Shown here one piece after another: positions 1 through 8,860 of a stretch of DNA of 50,064 nucleotides (within the stretch, counting starts at the first letter, position 1; every line of letters starts with the position of its first letter). Origin of the DNA: Leptospira ilyithenensis (GTDB lineage: Bacteria; Spirochaetota; Leptospiria; Leptospirales; Leptospiraceae); contig NZ_RQHV01000021.1 of assembly GCF_004771005.1 (NCBI RefSeq), positions 1-50,064 of the forward strand. Direction: 5' to 3'. Made by a program: the position numbers and the translations under genes. A model generated the notes under the pieces. The model searched no databases. It had not been told where the DNA came from and saw nothing but the letters and a program-made list of their open reading frames with translations.

Positions 1-603
1 CAGGGGATTTGGTCTCTATGGATACTTTCATGGTCGGGACTTTAAAAGGAATAGGAAGAGTCTATTTGCAAACAGTAATCGATTGTCATTCCAGATATGC
101 ATGGGGAACACTTCATACATCTAAGATGCCGATCACCGCAGTCCAAACTTTGAATAATGAAGTTCTTCCTTTCTTTGAAGAGCACAACATTCCCATTAAA
201 ACGATTCTTACCGACAATGGACGTGAATATTGTGGAAGAGAAGACCAACATCCTTTCGAGCTTTTCCTTCAATTGGAAGACATTGAACATAGAACTACAA
301 AAGTCAGGAGACCACAAAGCAACGGATATGTGGAGAGACTTCATAGAACTTTGCTTGATGAACACTTCCGGGTTGCAGGTAGAACTAACTTTTATGAAAC
401 CGTTGAGGAAATGGATAAGGACTTACAAGTTTATCTAAAATTTTACAATACGGAAAGATCCCACCAAGGTAGAAACATGAATGGAAGAATTCCTTATCAA
501 GTTTTTCTGGAGGGTTGTCGAGAATTAGAACTAGAACCGGTAGAGAACATTTGACCTAAGTAAAGTTAGAGGATTGTGACCGGCGAATACTATATCTGTA
601 CAT
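1..603 (+). mobile_element. IS481-family insertion sequence, 3' part, left copy
   Basis: This is the transposase 3' half plus terminal sequence of an insertion sequence. The same 603 bases occur inverted at 49462-50064, and the match stops at base 603, which marks the element end. The outermost bases read CTGTACA (596-602), compatible with the TGT/ACA ends of many IS481 elements. The 5' part lies outside the window, so the other terminal repeat cannot be seen. The two copies differ at only four bases (122, 131, 137, 143). Confidence 0.9.
3..554 (+). CDS. IS481-family transposase, C-terminal part (cut by window edge)
   Basis: This is the catalytic (integrase core, rve) part of a DDE transposase. 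The reading frame is open to the window edge, so the N-terminal helix-turn-helix region is missing. Catalytic positions are visible: Asp in SMDTF, Asp in LTDNGREYCGR, and Glu in QSNGYVERLHRTLLDE. The HPFELF and ERSHQGR segments are typical of IS481 proteins. The first start-like codon (TTG at 9) is internal to the conserved domain and is not the true start. The protein is identical to the right-hand copy. It probably supplied transposition of this element and is likely intact where complete. Confidence 0.9.
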   Translation, partial: GDLVSMDTFMVGTLKGIGRVYLQTVIDCHSRYAWGTLHTSKMPITAVQTLNNEVLPFFEEHNIPIKTILTDNGREYCGREDQHPFELFLQLEDIEHRTTKVRRPQSNGYVERLHRTLLDEHFRVAGRTNFYETVEEMDKDLQVYLKFYNTERSHQGRNMNGRIPYQVFLEGCRELELEPVENI

Positions 604-889
604 CTTTTATAATTCCAAATGTACGCATTTGACCATAAATATTTGATATCTCGGAATTAAGTTGCCTTATATACTCTTTACAAACATGAAAGTAAAGATC
701 CTCTTGAGTATCTTCCAAAAGAATTTCAAACTTCCTTTTTTTTAATTGAATAATTAATTCGTTAAAACTGTTTTTTAGTGAGATGGTGTCATCAGATGTC
801 AGAGCAATAGTAATTTCTTTTTCTGGGAAATTGATCTGTAAAAATGCTTTTTCTTCAGATCTAATGATTGCAGATTTAATTGTTTCCAT
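590..889 (-). CDS. small protein downstream of the TrlF-like ATPase, 3' end fused to IS
   Basis: A 99-residue hypothetical protein rich in charged residues, with no recognised domain. The ATG at 889 is preferred because GGAAGG lies about 10 bases upstream; a longer start at 925 is possible but would reach further into the ATPase gene. It overlaps the end of the upstream ATPase gene (stop at 876) by 14 bases, which suggests co-translation and a shared role. The last three codons and the TAG lie inside the IS481 copy (1-603), so the native C-terminus has been replaced and the protein may be truncated. Function unknown. Confidence 0.6.
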   Translation of the reverse strand: METIKSAIIRSEEKAFLQINFPEKEITIALTSDDTISLKNSFNELIIQLKKRKFEILLEDTQEDLYFHVCKEYIRQLNSEISNIYGQMRTFGIIKDVQI

Positions 890-1877
890 ATATGCCCTTC
901 CTTTCTCCAAATGCATTCCTACCACCTTCTAGCGTGGTCATACTTTTTTCTTTCCAATCAAGCCAATCGTCTCCGTTTATAATTTTTAACCGATTTGAAA
1001 AAGGATTGCCTTGATAAGTTTTGTAACCTTCAGGTGTATGTTCTCGATAAATTGAATTATATGGTAATGTTCGAACTGCTATATTGGCATCATGCGTAGC
1101 TATCACAATACGCTTCCCACTTTTGGCCAGATCTTTAAGTATTGGAACAATGAAATCACTAATGAAATCATTTCCGAGACTTTTTTCTGGTTCATCAACC
1201 AAATATACATCTTTATCTTCCTTTAGTTCTTTTGCCAAAAGAATCATAGAAGATTCTCCATTTGAAGGTTTATACTCAGTGTGATTTAGTTCAAAAAATC
1301 TTTTAAACAAAACAAGATCCTTTATTGAAGTAATTTTTGCTGAATCATCTATACTTAATAACTCTGATAATGTTTCAAACAAATCTGCCTGGTATACTTT
1401 TTCTGCAAGAATGTTAATACATTTAGAAAATTCTTTTTCTGGAGATTTTGTGTTACTTGATAAATGTTTGAACTCACCATCCGATATATTTCCGTTTTGA
1501 AATTTAAAATCCGTGACACAAAACAATTTGCCCTTGTTCTCAAAATCCCAAACAAATTCAGTCCACTTTTTTATTGGTTTTTTTAAATTTGCCACGATTT
1601 TTTGGAGAGCTAAGTCTAGCTTGATTCTATTGCTGGCATATTCAAGAAATCCTGTACTTTGAGGTTTTTTAGGAACTCCGGTTTTCTTTGAAACTTCCAA
1701 CGAAAAACATTTTATAGTGAAGTTAATAAGCTTTGCAGATTTGAAGATTTTGAATGCATCATATGTTTTATCTGACAGGTGGCTTTGTGCTTTAATTAAA
1801 ACCTGGTTCAATTCATTAAAAAGTGCCTCTCCCAGAATAGTTTTATTGGAATCATTTCGGTTTAATTCAATTATCAA
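876..1877 (-). CDS. TrlF-like AAA/ABC-type ATPase, C-terminal half
   Basis: 333 residues containing the C-terminal ATPase elements: a Walker B stretch VYLVDEPEKSLG near residue 225, followed by a switch/H-loop IATHDANIAVRTL. This is the SMC/ABC-like arrangement seen in PHP-AAA proteins annotated as TrlF-like. There is no Walker A here; it lies in the upstream frame (1867-3006). The two frames overlap by 11 bases, with a TTG start candidate at 1877. Deleting one A from the A6 run at about 1879-1884 would join both into one protein of about 710 residues. So this is either a frameshifted gene or a naturally split, coupled pair. The ATPase probably acts in nucleic-acid defence or repair; that role is inference from the family and the surroundings. 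Confidence 0.7.
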   Translation of the reverse strand: MIIELNRNDSNKTILGEALFNELNQVLIKAQSHLSDKTYDAFKIFKSAKLINFTIKCFSLEVSKKTGVPKKPQSTGFLEYASNRIKLDLALQKIVANLKKPIKKWTEFVWDFENKGKLFCVTDFKFQNGNISDGEFKHLSSNTKSPEKEFSKCINILAEKVYQADLFETLSELLSIDDSAKITSIKDLVLFKRFFELNHTEYKPSNGESSMILLAKELKEDKDVYLVDEPEKSLGNDFISDFIVPILKDLAKSGKRIVIATHDANIAVRTLPYNSIYREHTPEGYKTYQGNPFSNRLKIINGDDWLDWKEKSMTTLEGGRNAFGERKGIYGNN

Positions 1878-3006
1878 ACTCTTTTTTCAAGTTAGTAGTA
1901 TCTGATAAAGTTGATGATAGTTGATTCTCATCAATGGGAAGAATTTCTCTTATTATTAGCTTTTGTGCAATTTTGCTTGATTCTTGTTTACTATAGTGCT
2001 CTCTGTAACTCGTTAAATTTGCTATGTCAGCTTCTTCTGCGTTTCGAATAAATAATATTTCTTCTTTACAATCATAGATATCAGAATCAGAAAGATCCAA
2101 TTCTATTTTAGAACCAGACAAATCATATCTCTTTACAAGGTTTTCAACATTTGACTCAAAAAGATTTGCCTTAATTCCTTTGTCATTGTAATACTTGCAT
2201 ATACTTTTAAGTATTTCTGTTTTTCCTGTTCCCTTTGATCCAAATAATATATTCACATCATCCCAGATATCGATTTCTATCGGAGACTCTCCTTTAAACG
2301 GAGTTAATTTAATTTGGCTTTTATTTTTTGACGCCAATAGAGTTTGTATTGTACTTTCGCTTTTATCTAAAAGAAGGCAAAATTGTTCGAAACTTTCTAC
2401 TGGAAGTCTTAGCTCAGGTAATCCATTGGAAATTTTTAAGTATGCATCCCAATCCTGAACATCAGAGCCATAAATTGAATTATGCCCATGACTCACAAAT
2501 ATTCCTGCAGAAATTGAATCGGTAGCTTCTTTTATCACCCGATTCGGATTTTTGATTTCAGAAAGTAAAACTTCGATTGCAGCGTCTTCGATATTGGGTT
2601 TTTTATTATAATAGTGAGCGATATAAATAACATCTATATCATTAAATGCATTGGCAATTTTACTTATATCGATAATAAATTTATCTGGAGACTCATTATT
2701 AATCAAATTTAAAAGTATTTCGTTAAATGTATTTACTTGCTTTGGATTGGATATAACGATTAGGTGACCACGTTTATTTTCGTGGATAATATCAAGTTCG
2801 ACACCTGGCCAAATTTGAAGATGTTCTGCTCTTAGTGCTAATATCTCATTAAATTGATCAATATCAAAAAGATTATGATTTGTTATTGCACAAATGCCGA
2901 CATCGGAATTGGAAATTATTTCACAAAATTTCTTTGGTGTAATCTCACGGGTGTGAGCGTCACCTCTTTTAGTTTTTTTTGTGTGTATATGGATATCAAT
3001 TTTCAT
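1867..3006 (-). CDS. PHP-domain plus ATPase N-terminal half (TrlF-like)
   Basis: 379 residues. The N-terminus (MKIDIHIHT) is a PHP phosphoesterase domain with HIH, a TNHN motif, GVELD and an AHY motif. The usual final SDAH motif is weak (GSDVQDWD), so metal chemistry may be altered. From about residue 255 an ATPase begins, with Walker A GSKGTGKT. The protein ends at TGA (1867) inside the ATPase domain, and the matching Walker B half follows in another frame. The ATG at 3006 has AAGGAT about 10 bases upstream. PHP-AAA proteins occur in defence-type neighbourhoods. The frame break could make the system inactive unless the halves assemble or the ribosome shifts. Confidence 0.75.
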   Translation of the reverse strand: MKIDIHIHTKKTKRGDAHTREITPKKFCEIISNSDVGICAITNHNLFDIDQFNEILALRAEHLQIWPGVELDIIHENKRGHLIVISNPKQVNTFNEILLNLINNESPDKFIIDISKIANAFNDIDVIYIAHYYNKKPNIEDAAIEVLLSEIKNPNRVIKEATDSISAGIFVSHGHNSIYGSDVQDWDAYLKISNGLPELRLPVESFEQFCLLLDKSESTIQTLLASKNKSQIKLTPFKGESPIEIDIWDDVNILFGSKGTGKTEILKSICKYYNDKGIKANLFESNVENLVKRYDLSGSKIELDLSDSDIYDCKEEILFIRNAEEADIANLTSYREHYSKQESSKIAQKLIIREILPIDENQLSSTLSDTTNLKKEFDN

Positions 3007-3295
3007 ATATTTTATCCTTATTAAATTATTTAAATTTGATTCATTGCGTTTTGCTTGGCTTTTCGATAACTCATTCTATTCGTCTTTCGTTTATTCTGAT
3101 TTAAAATCCTGATGCAAAACTTACTTTTTTCTCCAAAGAATAGACTTTTTAGGCAGCTACTCGCCCTCTCAAAAGCCACATAACGATCACCCAAAACTAA
3201 CAGAAGTCAACCTACAAATATGACTTTCCCAAATAATTCTTTACATTTTCTTGAAGATCAACTATATAGACTAACTCCTCTTTCGAGAATATTCT

Positions 3296-4825
3296 ATGCA
3301 AAATACCTCAGATTCTCCTCTCTACAGCCAAATCTACAGGAAATCCTTGAATTTATTCAAAAAGGACATATCTCTTAGATACATTCCGCACAAAACCCCT
3401 CTTCTTTCACCACAACCTAACACCTACCTATCAAAAAAGGACTTATCCAAGCCTTACCCTTCTCCTAACCTACTTCTGGTAAAAGGCCCCTCTAGGAATC
3501 GATCCTATGAGAAAAAAACTGGGTATAAAAAAGGATCATCACTCCCTATCGCCATAACCAAAAGGAATCCTCAGAAAGGAGCCAAACTAACATCTCCCCT
3601 CGCCTTTAAAAAAGAAGTATCTTCTCTCCAGAATAACCTTTCCCTAGAAACCCCTTCAGGCTCCATTGTCCCGGATCAAAAAAGCCACCTTTATGAGAAC
3701 CTTACAGATAGTATCTTTCTAGAATCAGAATCTTTTAAGGATTATAGGTATAAAAATACCTCAGGAATCCATACAGAGAAGTTCCAAAAACTTACCTTTA
3801 AGATCCTCTATGACCTCTATCCAAAATACTGTCCTAAGTGTGATGTCAAACTTTCCAAAGGAGTTAAGAATCGACCTGACTTAGTTCGTTGCCATAATAA
3901 GAACTGCCACCATCAAGTATCCAGACTCTCATACACTCCACTCCATCACTTCAAGCTCCCTATCTGGATGTTTGGATACATTTTAGAAGAATCTATCATT
4001 CAATTCCCAAAGGTTCTTACTTCAGTGGAGATAAGTAAAAGGTTAAGTATTTCATATAAGTCAGCTAGGCTTTTGAAGCAACGAATTCAGGTGTTTTCTT
4101 CACATCAGGTAGAAAAACTTAGAAGAATATATTATGATGATTTGAAGGAAACCTTCAAGGATGTCACTCTTCCCAAGGTAGAAGATGGTAAGGATATTAA
4201 GAAGCACTTAGGTAAGAAGCTCTATAGAAAAATACCTCATACAGACACCGCTGTCCTTTACTCAGCATCTCAAAGAAGTAATCAATTCAGAAAAAGGTTC
4301 AGGCATGGAGGTCTTACTGCTTCTATCTATCAAAGTGATTCGGTTGGAGGAAGGCAAATTGGCACCTTAGTAAGTACGATAGCTACTCAGAATGGATGTG
4401 TATTCTTTGATTCCATTCCTGATCAAAAGGCCAATACATTAGGACCACTTATTAGAAAAACAGTTCCTTATGAATCTCCTTTATTTAGCGATGAAGGGTA
4501 TCCTTGGTTATATGGTATTTATAAGAAACATAGAGCCATTAATCACCAAGCTCATAGTAAAGATAAAAGATACAAACTCGCTCGCAATAGATGGAGCAAG
4601 TTATCAGTTCATAATCAGGTAGCTGAGGGAAATCAAAGGTTACTCAAGAGTGCTTTTAGTGCTTACTGTTATATAAAGCCACGCTATTCAACTCTTTATC
4701 TAAATGAACTCTCGTTTATTAAGTCCATTCAAGCTGTTGGGATGGATACACTAGTCACTGCTCAAAGGAAAGGAGTTGTGCCTAATGTATCTAAGATATA
4801 TAACCTAACGTATAACTTCAAATAA
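3296..4825 (+). CDS. ISXO2/IS1595-type DDE transposase-like protein, lone gene
   Basis: 509 residues. About 150 N-terminal residues are basic, Ser/Pro-rich and of low complexity. A zinc ribbon follows (CPKC near 179, then C and C near 200-205), then a helix-turn-helix-like region and an ISXO2-type catalytic core. The catalytic triad appears to be Asp near 316 (HTDTAVLYS), Asp near 398 (FSDEGYPW) and Glu near 443 (HNQVAEGNQ). The homologue at 33783-35108 shares the order and many motifs. No clear terminal inverted repeats or target duplication were seen around it. Its 3' end overlaps the flgF stop by 21 bases without breaking flgF. It may be a domesticated or unusual transposase, or an IS whose ends I cannot see. 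The start codon is uncertain because no strong ribosome binding site is visible. Confidence 0.75.
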   Translation: MQNTSDSPLYSQIYRKSLNLFKKDISLRYIPHKTPLLSPQPNTYLSKKDLSKPYPSPNLLLVKGPSRNRSYEKKTGYKKGSSLPIAITKRNPQKGAKLTSPLAFKKEVSSLQNNLSLETPSGSIVPDQKSHLYENLTDSIFLESESFKDYRYKNTSGIHTEKFQKLTFKILYDLYPKYCPKCDVKLSKGVKNRPDLVRCHNKNCHHQVSRLSYTPLHHFKLPIWMFGYILEESIIQFPKVLTSVEISKRLSISYKSARLLKQRIQVFSSHQVEKLRRIYYDDLKETFKDVTLPKVEDGKDIKKHLGKKLYRKIPHTDTAVLYSASQRSNQFRKRFRHGGLTASIYQSDSVGGRQIGTLVSTIATQNGCVFFDSIPDQKANTLGPLIRKTVPYESPLFSDEGYPWLYGIYKKHRAINHQAHSKDKRYKLARNRWSKLSVHNQVAEGNQRLLKSAFSAYCYIKPRYSTLYLNELSFIKSIQAVGMDTLVTAQRKGVVPNVSKIYNLTYNFK

Positions 4826-5665
4826 TCGACCAAGCAAGCTATCTTGGGTTTGCATTGTCTTGGAATTTGCTTCGTAAGCGCGATTCACTTCGATCATATC
4901 TACCATCTCGGTAACTACGGAGACGTTGGACGCTTCCAGAAAACCTTGCAAAATCTGAGGTTCCAGTCTTTCGGGAAATGCAGTCGGTTCACCTGACTCA
5001 GGAGTATCGGAGTAAAAAGAGTCCCCTTCTTTGTCCAGGTGGCGGGGATTTTCAACCGTCCGGATTTTTAATTTATCCAAAAACGCGGCGTCATCATATC
5101 TGTTCTCGGACACATTGGTTCCGTTTTTGGGGTCGGTTCCTATGCGCGCATTGATATACACTTCCCCATTTTCTTTTACCAAAAAATTTCCTTGGTTCAC
5201 TTGGATCGGACCCTTCTCACCCAGAAGAGGAAAACCTTGGGGGGTGACTACAAATCCGTTTTTGTCCAATACGAAATTTCCACCTCGGGTCATTCGTTCC
5301 CCTCGGTTGGTTTGCACCATAAAGAAACCGGGGTTTTCGTTGCCAGGTTGGTCCTGAACCATAAGATCAAAATGATTGTCCGTTTTTTTCACGGCACCTT
5401 GTTCGAAACGGGTATAGACTTCATTGACTTCAGCGCCAAATCCGAGTTTACCGATCACGGGAGCGGTATCAAAGGAACCCATGGGAGTTTTGCCGATCCC
5501 GTCCTCCGAAAATCTGTGGAGCAACATCTCAGGAAAAGTTTTGAATACGGTCGTGTCCCTTTTGAAAGCGGTTTTATCAACGTTGGCAAGGTTGTTTGCA
5601 ATAACATCCATTCTTACCTGTTGGGAAATCATTCCGTTAGCGCCTGTGTACAAACCACGAATCAT
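4805..5665 (-). CDS. flgF: flagellar basal-body rod protein FlgF (FlgG-like paralogue)
   Basis: 286 residues; a proximal/distal rod protein of the periplasmic flagellum, exported by the flagellar type III apparatus. The N-terminal rod signature is clear ([12 protein letters not shown], then [15 protein letters not shown]) and the C-terminal helix is typical ([17 protein letters not shown]). A second paralogue, FlgG, lies at 14496-15293; the divergent middle part and the non-operonic position favour FlgF here. It stands alone, divergent from the RRM gene. Its 3' end is overlapped head-on by the ISXO2-type gene, yet the C-terminal motif is complete. FlgF and FlgG naming in spirochaetes (also FlhO/FlhP) is not always consistent. 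Confidence 0.88.
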   Translation of the reverse strand: MIRGLYTGANGMISQQVRMDVIANNLANVDKTAFKRDTTVFKTFPEMLLHRFSEDGIGKTPMGSFDTAPVIGKLGFGAEVNEVYTRFEQGAVKKTDNHFDLMVQDQPGNENPGFFMVQTNRGERMTRGGNFVLDKNGFVVTPQGFPLLGEKGPIQVNQGNFLVKENGEVYINARIGTDPKNGTNVSENRYDDAAFLDKLKIRTVENPRHLDKEGDSFYSDTPESGEPTAFPERLEPQILQGFLEASNVSVVTEMVDMIEVNRAYEANSKTMQTQDSLLGRLFEVIR

Positions 5666-5783
5666 ATTCTATACCCTCTGGTTTTATATTCGGCCGATTC
5701 CGCAAGCTCCATAAGAGAAAATGGGACATAGTCAAAAAAGAGTTGAAGTTTTTTGAAAATCCGCTTTCATATAAGTAACCTCT

Positions 5784-6146
5784 ATGAAGTTATCCATTGG
5801 CAACCTCCCCCAAAGTCTGAACGAAGACCAACTCAAGGCTCTGTTTTCTGCCCACGGTACGGTAACGAGCGTAAATATCAAACGAGACAAAATTACCAAG
5901 GTATCCTTGGGTTTTGGAACCGCAGAAGTAGAAGATTCATCTGCCGAAAAAGCAATCCAAGCTTTGAACGGAAAAGAAGTCGAAGGCAAAAAGATCGTAG
6001 TAGTCAAACATGAAGATTTGGCGAACCAGTCTTCCGGCACCGGCCAACAGAAAAATCTTCCACTCAACCAAAAATCCGCATTCGGAAAAACGGTTGGCGG
6101 TGGAAATACCGGCGTTCCGCGCAGAGGTGGGAATCGCGGGTCTTAG
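5784..6146 (+). CDS. RNA-binding protein with one RRM domain and Gly/Arg tail
   Basis: 120 residues. The RRM fold covers about residues 1-78: RNP2 is LSIGNLP at the N-terminus and the RNP1 position reads LGFGTAEVED. The tail is Gly/Arg-rich (GGGNTGVPRRGGNRG), as in small bacterial RRM/glycine-rich proteins that bind single-stranded RNA. It probably works as an RNA chaperone or post-transcriptional regulator; that is family-level inference. RNP1 lacks one of the usual aromatics (GFGTA rather than GFGFV), so RNA affinity may be modest. Its TAG overlaps the GTG start of the ATP-grasp gene by one base. Confidence 0.85.
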   Translation: MKLSIGNLPQSLNEDQLKALFSAHGTVTSVNIKRDKITKVSLGFGTAEVEDSSAEKAIQALNGKEVEGKKIVVVKHEDLANQSSGTGQQKNLPLNQKSAFGKTVGGGNTGVPRRGGNRGS

Positions 6147-7351
6147 TGGCAAAGAAGCTTATCGGTAGTTTTATATCCATTGGAGCCGGCAAAAATCAAC
6201 TCCCCCTGATACTTGCCGCCAAAGAACGTGGCTTGCATGTCATAGGAATCGATAAAAACTCCACAGCGGTGGGTTTCTCCCATTGCGATATAAGAATATT
6301 AGAATCTACTAAAGAATATAGAAAAATCCTTCATGCGATGAGTAGAGTCCCTATGACGGAAAAGCTCCAGGGTGTCGCAACAAGATCTTTCGGAGATGCC
6401 ACCTATTCCGCTTCCTATCTTTCCGAAAAATTCAAACTCATTGGAAATCCGAGCACTTCCGTTTCCCTTTTCTCCAATAAGAAACAAATCAAATCCATCT
6501 TGGAAAAAAAAGGAATCCTTGTTCCCAAGACCCAGACAATCGGTTTGGAAAAAAAAGTTACAAAAAAAACGGAATTACCGAAGTTTCCGATTATCGTAAA
6601 ACCATCGCTAGGTTTCGCAAAACGCGGAATTCAAATCATAGAAGAAGAAAAAGCTTGGACTGACCTGCAAAAAACGATCAAATCCGATCAGTGGATCGTT
6701 GAATCCAAAATCGAAGGAGATGAAGTCACTGCCTTGGGTTTTATAGTTTCATCCAAGTTCTACCTACTTTCACTTTCCGACAAAATCACTACTAAAGAGC
6801 CTCCCTTTTTGGAAGTCGCTCATATCACTCCCTCCGAAAGAATCGATATGGCAGGCGAAATCAAAATGATTTGCCAGTCCATAGTAAATTTGACAAAACT
6901 TAAAAACGGTCCCTTTGTCGCTGAATTTAAAATCAATTCCCAGGGAGATTGTTACCTCCTGGAATCCGCTCCCGAAGTTGGCGGAGAATTTCTCGCAGAA
7001 CAATTGTTACCAAAACATTATGGTTATTCTTATTTCTCGGATCTTATTTCTCTTTATCTGGGGGAAAAACCAAAACCGAATTTTTTGCACAAACCGAAAG
7101 GAAAGGCGAAAAAAACGGCGATCATATTCCGTATTCCCCACAAAAAACAAAAGTTAGTTGGACAAGAGCCGGAATTGCAGCTTGCCGGCGGAGAATCCTT
7201 ATTTTTCAAAGAAAGCCTTATCCCGGAAGGAGAATCTCTGGACAAACGGGAAGGCAATGCCCGTAGGCCCTTTGTTTACGGCATCAGCACTACTTCCGAA
7301 GTAGGAAACAGAGACTGGATCGAAAGCATTCAAGATAGAATGAACGGTTGA
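6146..7351 (+). CDS. ATP-grasp superfamily ligase, substrate unknown
   Basis: 401 residues. An N-terminal Rossmann-like pre-grasp part (SFISIGAGKNQLPLILAA) is followed by the ATP-grasp fold: FPIIVKPSLGFAKRGI near residues 148-163 binds ATP and VAEFKINSQGDCYLLE near 257-272 gives the metal-binding Glu and adjacent residues. The layout resembles PurK/carbamoyl-phosphate-like carboxylate-amine ligases. The GTG start overlaps the RRM stop codon. Two SAM methyltransferases follow with gaps or overlaps of a few bases, so the three enzymes probably act on one small molecule or surface precursor. The substrate cannot be read from sequence. Confidence 0.8.
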   Translation: MAKKLIGSFISIGAGKNQLPLILAAKERGLHVIGIDKNSTAVGFSHCDIRILESTKEYRKILHAMSRVPMTEKLQGVATRSFGDATYSASYLSEKFKLIGNPSTSVSLFSNKKQIKSILEKKGILVPKTQTIGLEKKVTKKTELPKFPIIVKPSLGFAKRGIQIIEEEKAWTDLQKTIKSDQWIVESKIEGDEVTALGFIVSSKFYLLSLSDKITTKEPPFLEVAHITPSERIDMAGEIKMICQSIVNLTKLKNGPFVAEFKINSQGDCYLLESAPEVGGEFLAEQLLPKHYGYSYFSDLISLYLGEKPKPNFLHKPKGKAKKTAIIFRIPHKKQKLVGQEPELQLAGGESLFFKESLIPEGESLDKREGNARRPFVYGISTTSEVGNRDWIESIQDRMNG

Positions 7352-7354
7352 TTT

Positions 7355-7975
7355 ATGAAAAATGTTTGGGATGAACATTACCTAAAAAATAAATCAAAAC
7401 TTTCCTATCCTGACGAAAATCTGATTCGAATGTTGTCAAGGGTAAATCCTCCCAACAGACAAGCACTCGACTTCGGATCGGGATCAGGCCGGCATATCCC
7501 TCTACTTCTCGGTCATGCTTTTCAAGTATCCGCCTCAGACTCTTCCATCGAGTCAGTTGCCCAAATCAAAGAACTTTCCCTTCCGGTCACTGTTCACCAC
7601 ACTCGCTCGCTTCCCTATCCGTTTTCCAAAGACCAGTTCGGACTAATCGTTTCCTGGGGTGTGTTTCATTACAATACCAAAGAGATCGCAAAAACAATGT
7701 TAATGGGTCTTTTCGATTCACTGGCTCCGGGCGGTTATCTCTTAGGTTCCATCAGAGCAAACACTGACACTCATTTGAAAATCAACGGGGGGCAAATGAA
7801 TTTAGCCGATCTGAACGGCGGTTATGCGGAGACCTACTCGGAAGAAGATTTGAGAAATTTTTTAAAACCTTTCTCCGACGTGGAAATAGGTTATTCGGAA
7901 AGAACTCCTCTCGGACGTTTGGAGGAAAGAATCTGTCATTGGTTTTTCCAAGCAAAAAAATCAGTAAATGAGTGA
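7355..7975 (+). CDS. class I SAM-dependent methyltransferase
   Basis: 206 residues. Motif I is LDFGSGSGRHIPLLL near residues 38-52, the acidic ribose-binding position follows (SASDSS), and the post-motif region is LIVSWGVFHYN, giving a Methyltransf_11/25 type Rossmann enzyme. The acceptor is unknown. The gene starts three bases after the ATP-grasp stop and overlaps the next methyltransferase by 8 bases (ATGAGTGA), so the three are almost certainly one transcript. I favour a small-molecule or envelope-precursor role because there is no RNA- or protein-binding extension. Confidence 0.85.
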   Translation: MKNVWDEHYLKNKSKLSYPDENLIRMLSRVNPPNRQALDFGSGSGRHIPLLLGHAFQVSASDSSIESVAQIKELSLPVTVHHTRSLPYPFSKDQFGLIVSWGVFHYNTKEIAKTMLMGLFDSLAPGGYLLGSIRANTDTHLKINGGQMNLADLNGGYAETYSEEDLRNFLKPFSDVEIGYSERTPLGRLEERICHWFFQAKKSVNE

Positions 7976-8855
7976 AGCCTCCGATTTCCTAAACAGAGAA
8001 AACCCTTTCGACAAAACATCCGATTGGGATTTTTTATACACCACAACCGGAAACCATCCTGGGCTTTCCGTTTACAAATGCAAAGACCGTGAATGGCAAG
8101 CGATTTACCCGAGACCTCCCCAGAAAGAACTGTATTCTGAAGCATATTACAAGGGTAAGTCGGAATACTCTTATATTGACGAAAGAGAAACGGAAAAGTA
8201 TCAATCTTATGTTTGGGACGCCAGAATCAAAAACATTCGGAAATTTATTTCCAAAGGTCATTTTTTGGATATCGGATCCTCCTTCGGAGGTTTTTTAAAA
8301 AGAGCCCAACTGAAAGGATTCACAGTCCAGGGTGTCGAGATTTCAGACTATGCTGCCGGTTATGCAAATGAAAACGGTGTCCCTACGTTTCACGGAACTT
8401 TTTTAGAGGCAAACTTTCCCGATCACTCTTTCGATGTAATCACTCTCATAGAAGTGATTGAACATCTGGAAAATCCAAAACTGATCTTCCGGGAAATCAC
8501 ACGCATTCTGAAACCGAATGGTCTTTTGGTTTTGCAAACTGCAAACTTCGAAGGTTGGCAGGCAAAAAAAGAAAAGGCAAATTACCATTATTATATGCCC
8601 GGCCATGTATACTATTACTCGGACAGTGTAATGAAAGAAATATTGACACGATTGAAATACGATCGCTTCATCTCTTATTTCGGAGTGGATTTTCCTCTCT
8701 CTGCCAAACTTCTAAAATCTAGAGGAAGTTTTAAAAGTATTTGGGATTACGCAAAATGGATTCGAATCGCATTTTACCATTTTCAGTCCAAACTTAAGAA
8801 AAATGGTTTTCCACTTACATCCAGTTATGTACTTTATGCTTTCCGTTCCAGGTAG
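7968..8855 (+). CDS. class I SAM-dependent methyltransferase (Methyltransf_23 type)
   Basis: 295 residues. About 85 N-terminal residues precede the domain and hold an aromatic segment (YSEAYYKGKSEYSY) seen in methyltransferases of sugar and surface-polysaccharide loci. Motif I is FLDIGSSFGGFLKRA near residue 97, motif II is VQGVEIS, and motif III/IV is FDVITLIEVIEHLENP, followed by LKPNGLLVLQT. The acceptor is unknown. It overlaps the preceding methyltransferase by 8 bases and is followed after five bases by the YihY gene, so it belongs to a five-gene plus-strand operon. Confidence 0.85.
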   Translation: MSEASDFLNRENPFDKTSDWDFLYTTTGNHPGLSVYKCKDREWQAIYPRPPQKELYSEAYYKGKSEYSYIDERETEKYQSYVWDARIKNIRKFISKGHFLDIGSSFGGFLKRAQLKGFTVQGVEISDYAAGYANENGVPTFHGTFLEANFPDHSFDVITLIEVIEHLENPKLIFREITRILKPNGLLVLQTANFEGWQAKKEKANYHYYMPGHVYYYSDSVMKEILTRLKYDRFISYFGVDFPLSAKLLKSRGSFKSIWDYAKWIRIAFYHFQSKLKKNGFPLTSSYVLYAFRSR

Positions 8856-8860
8856 GTTTT

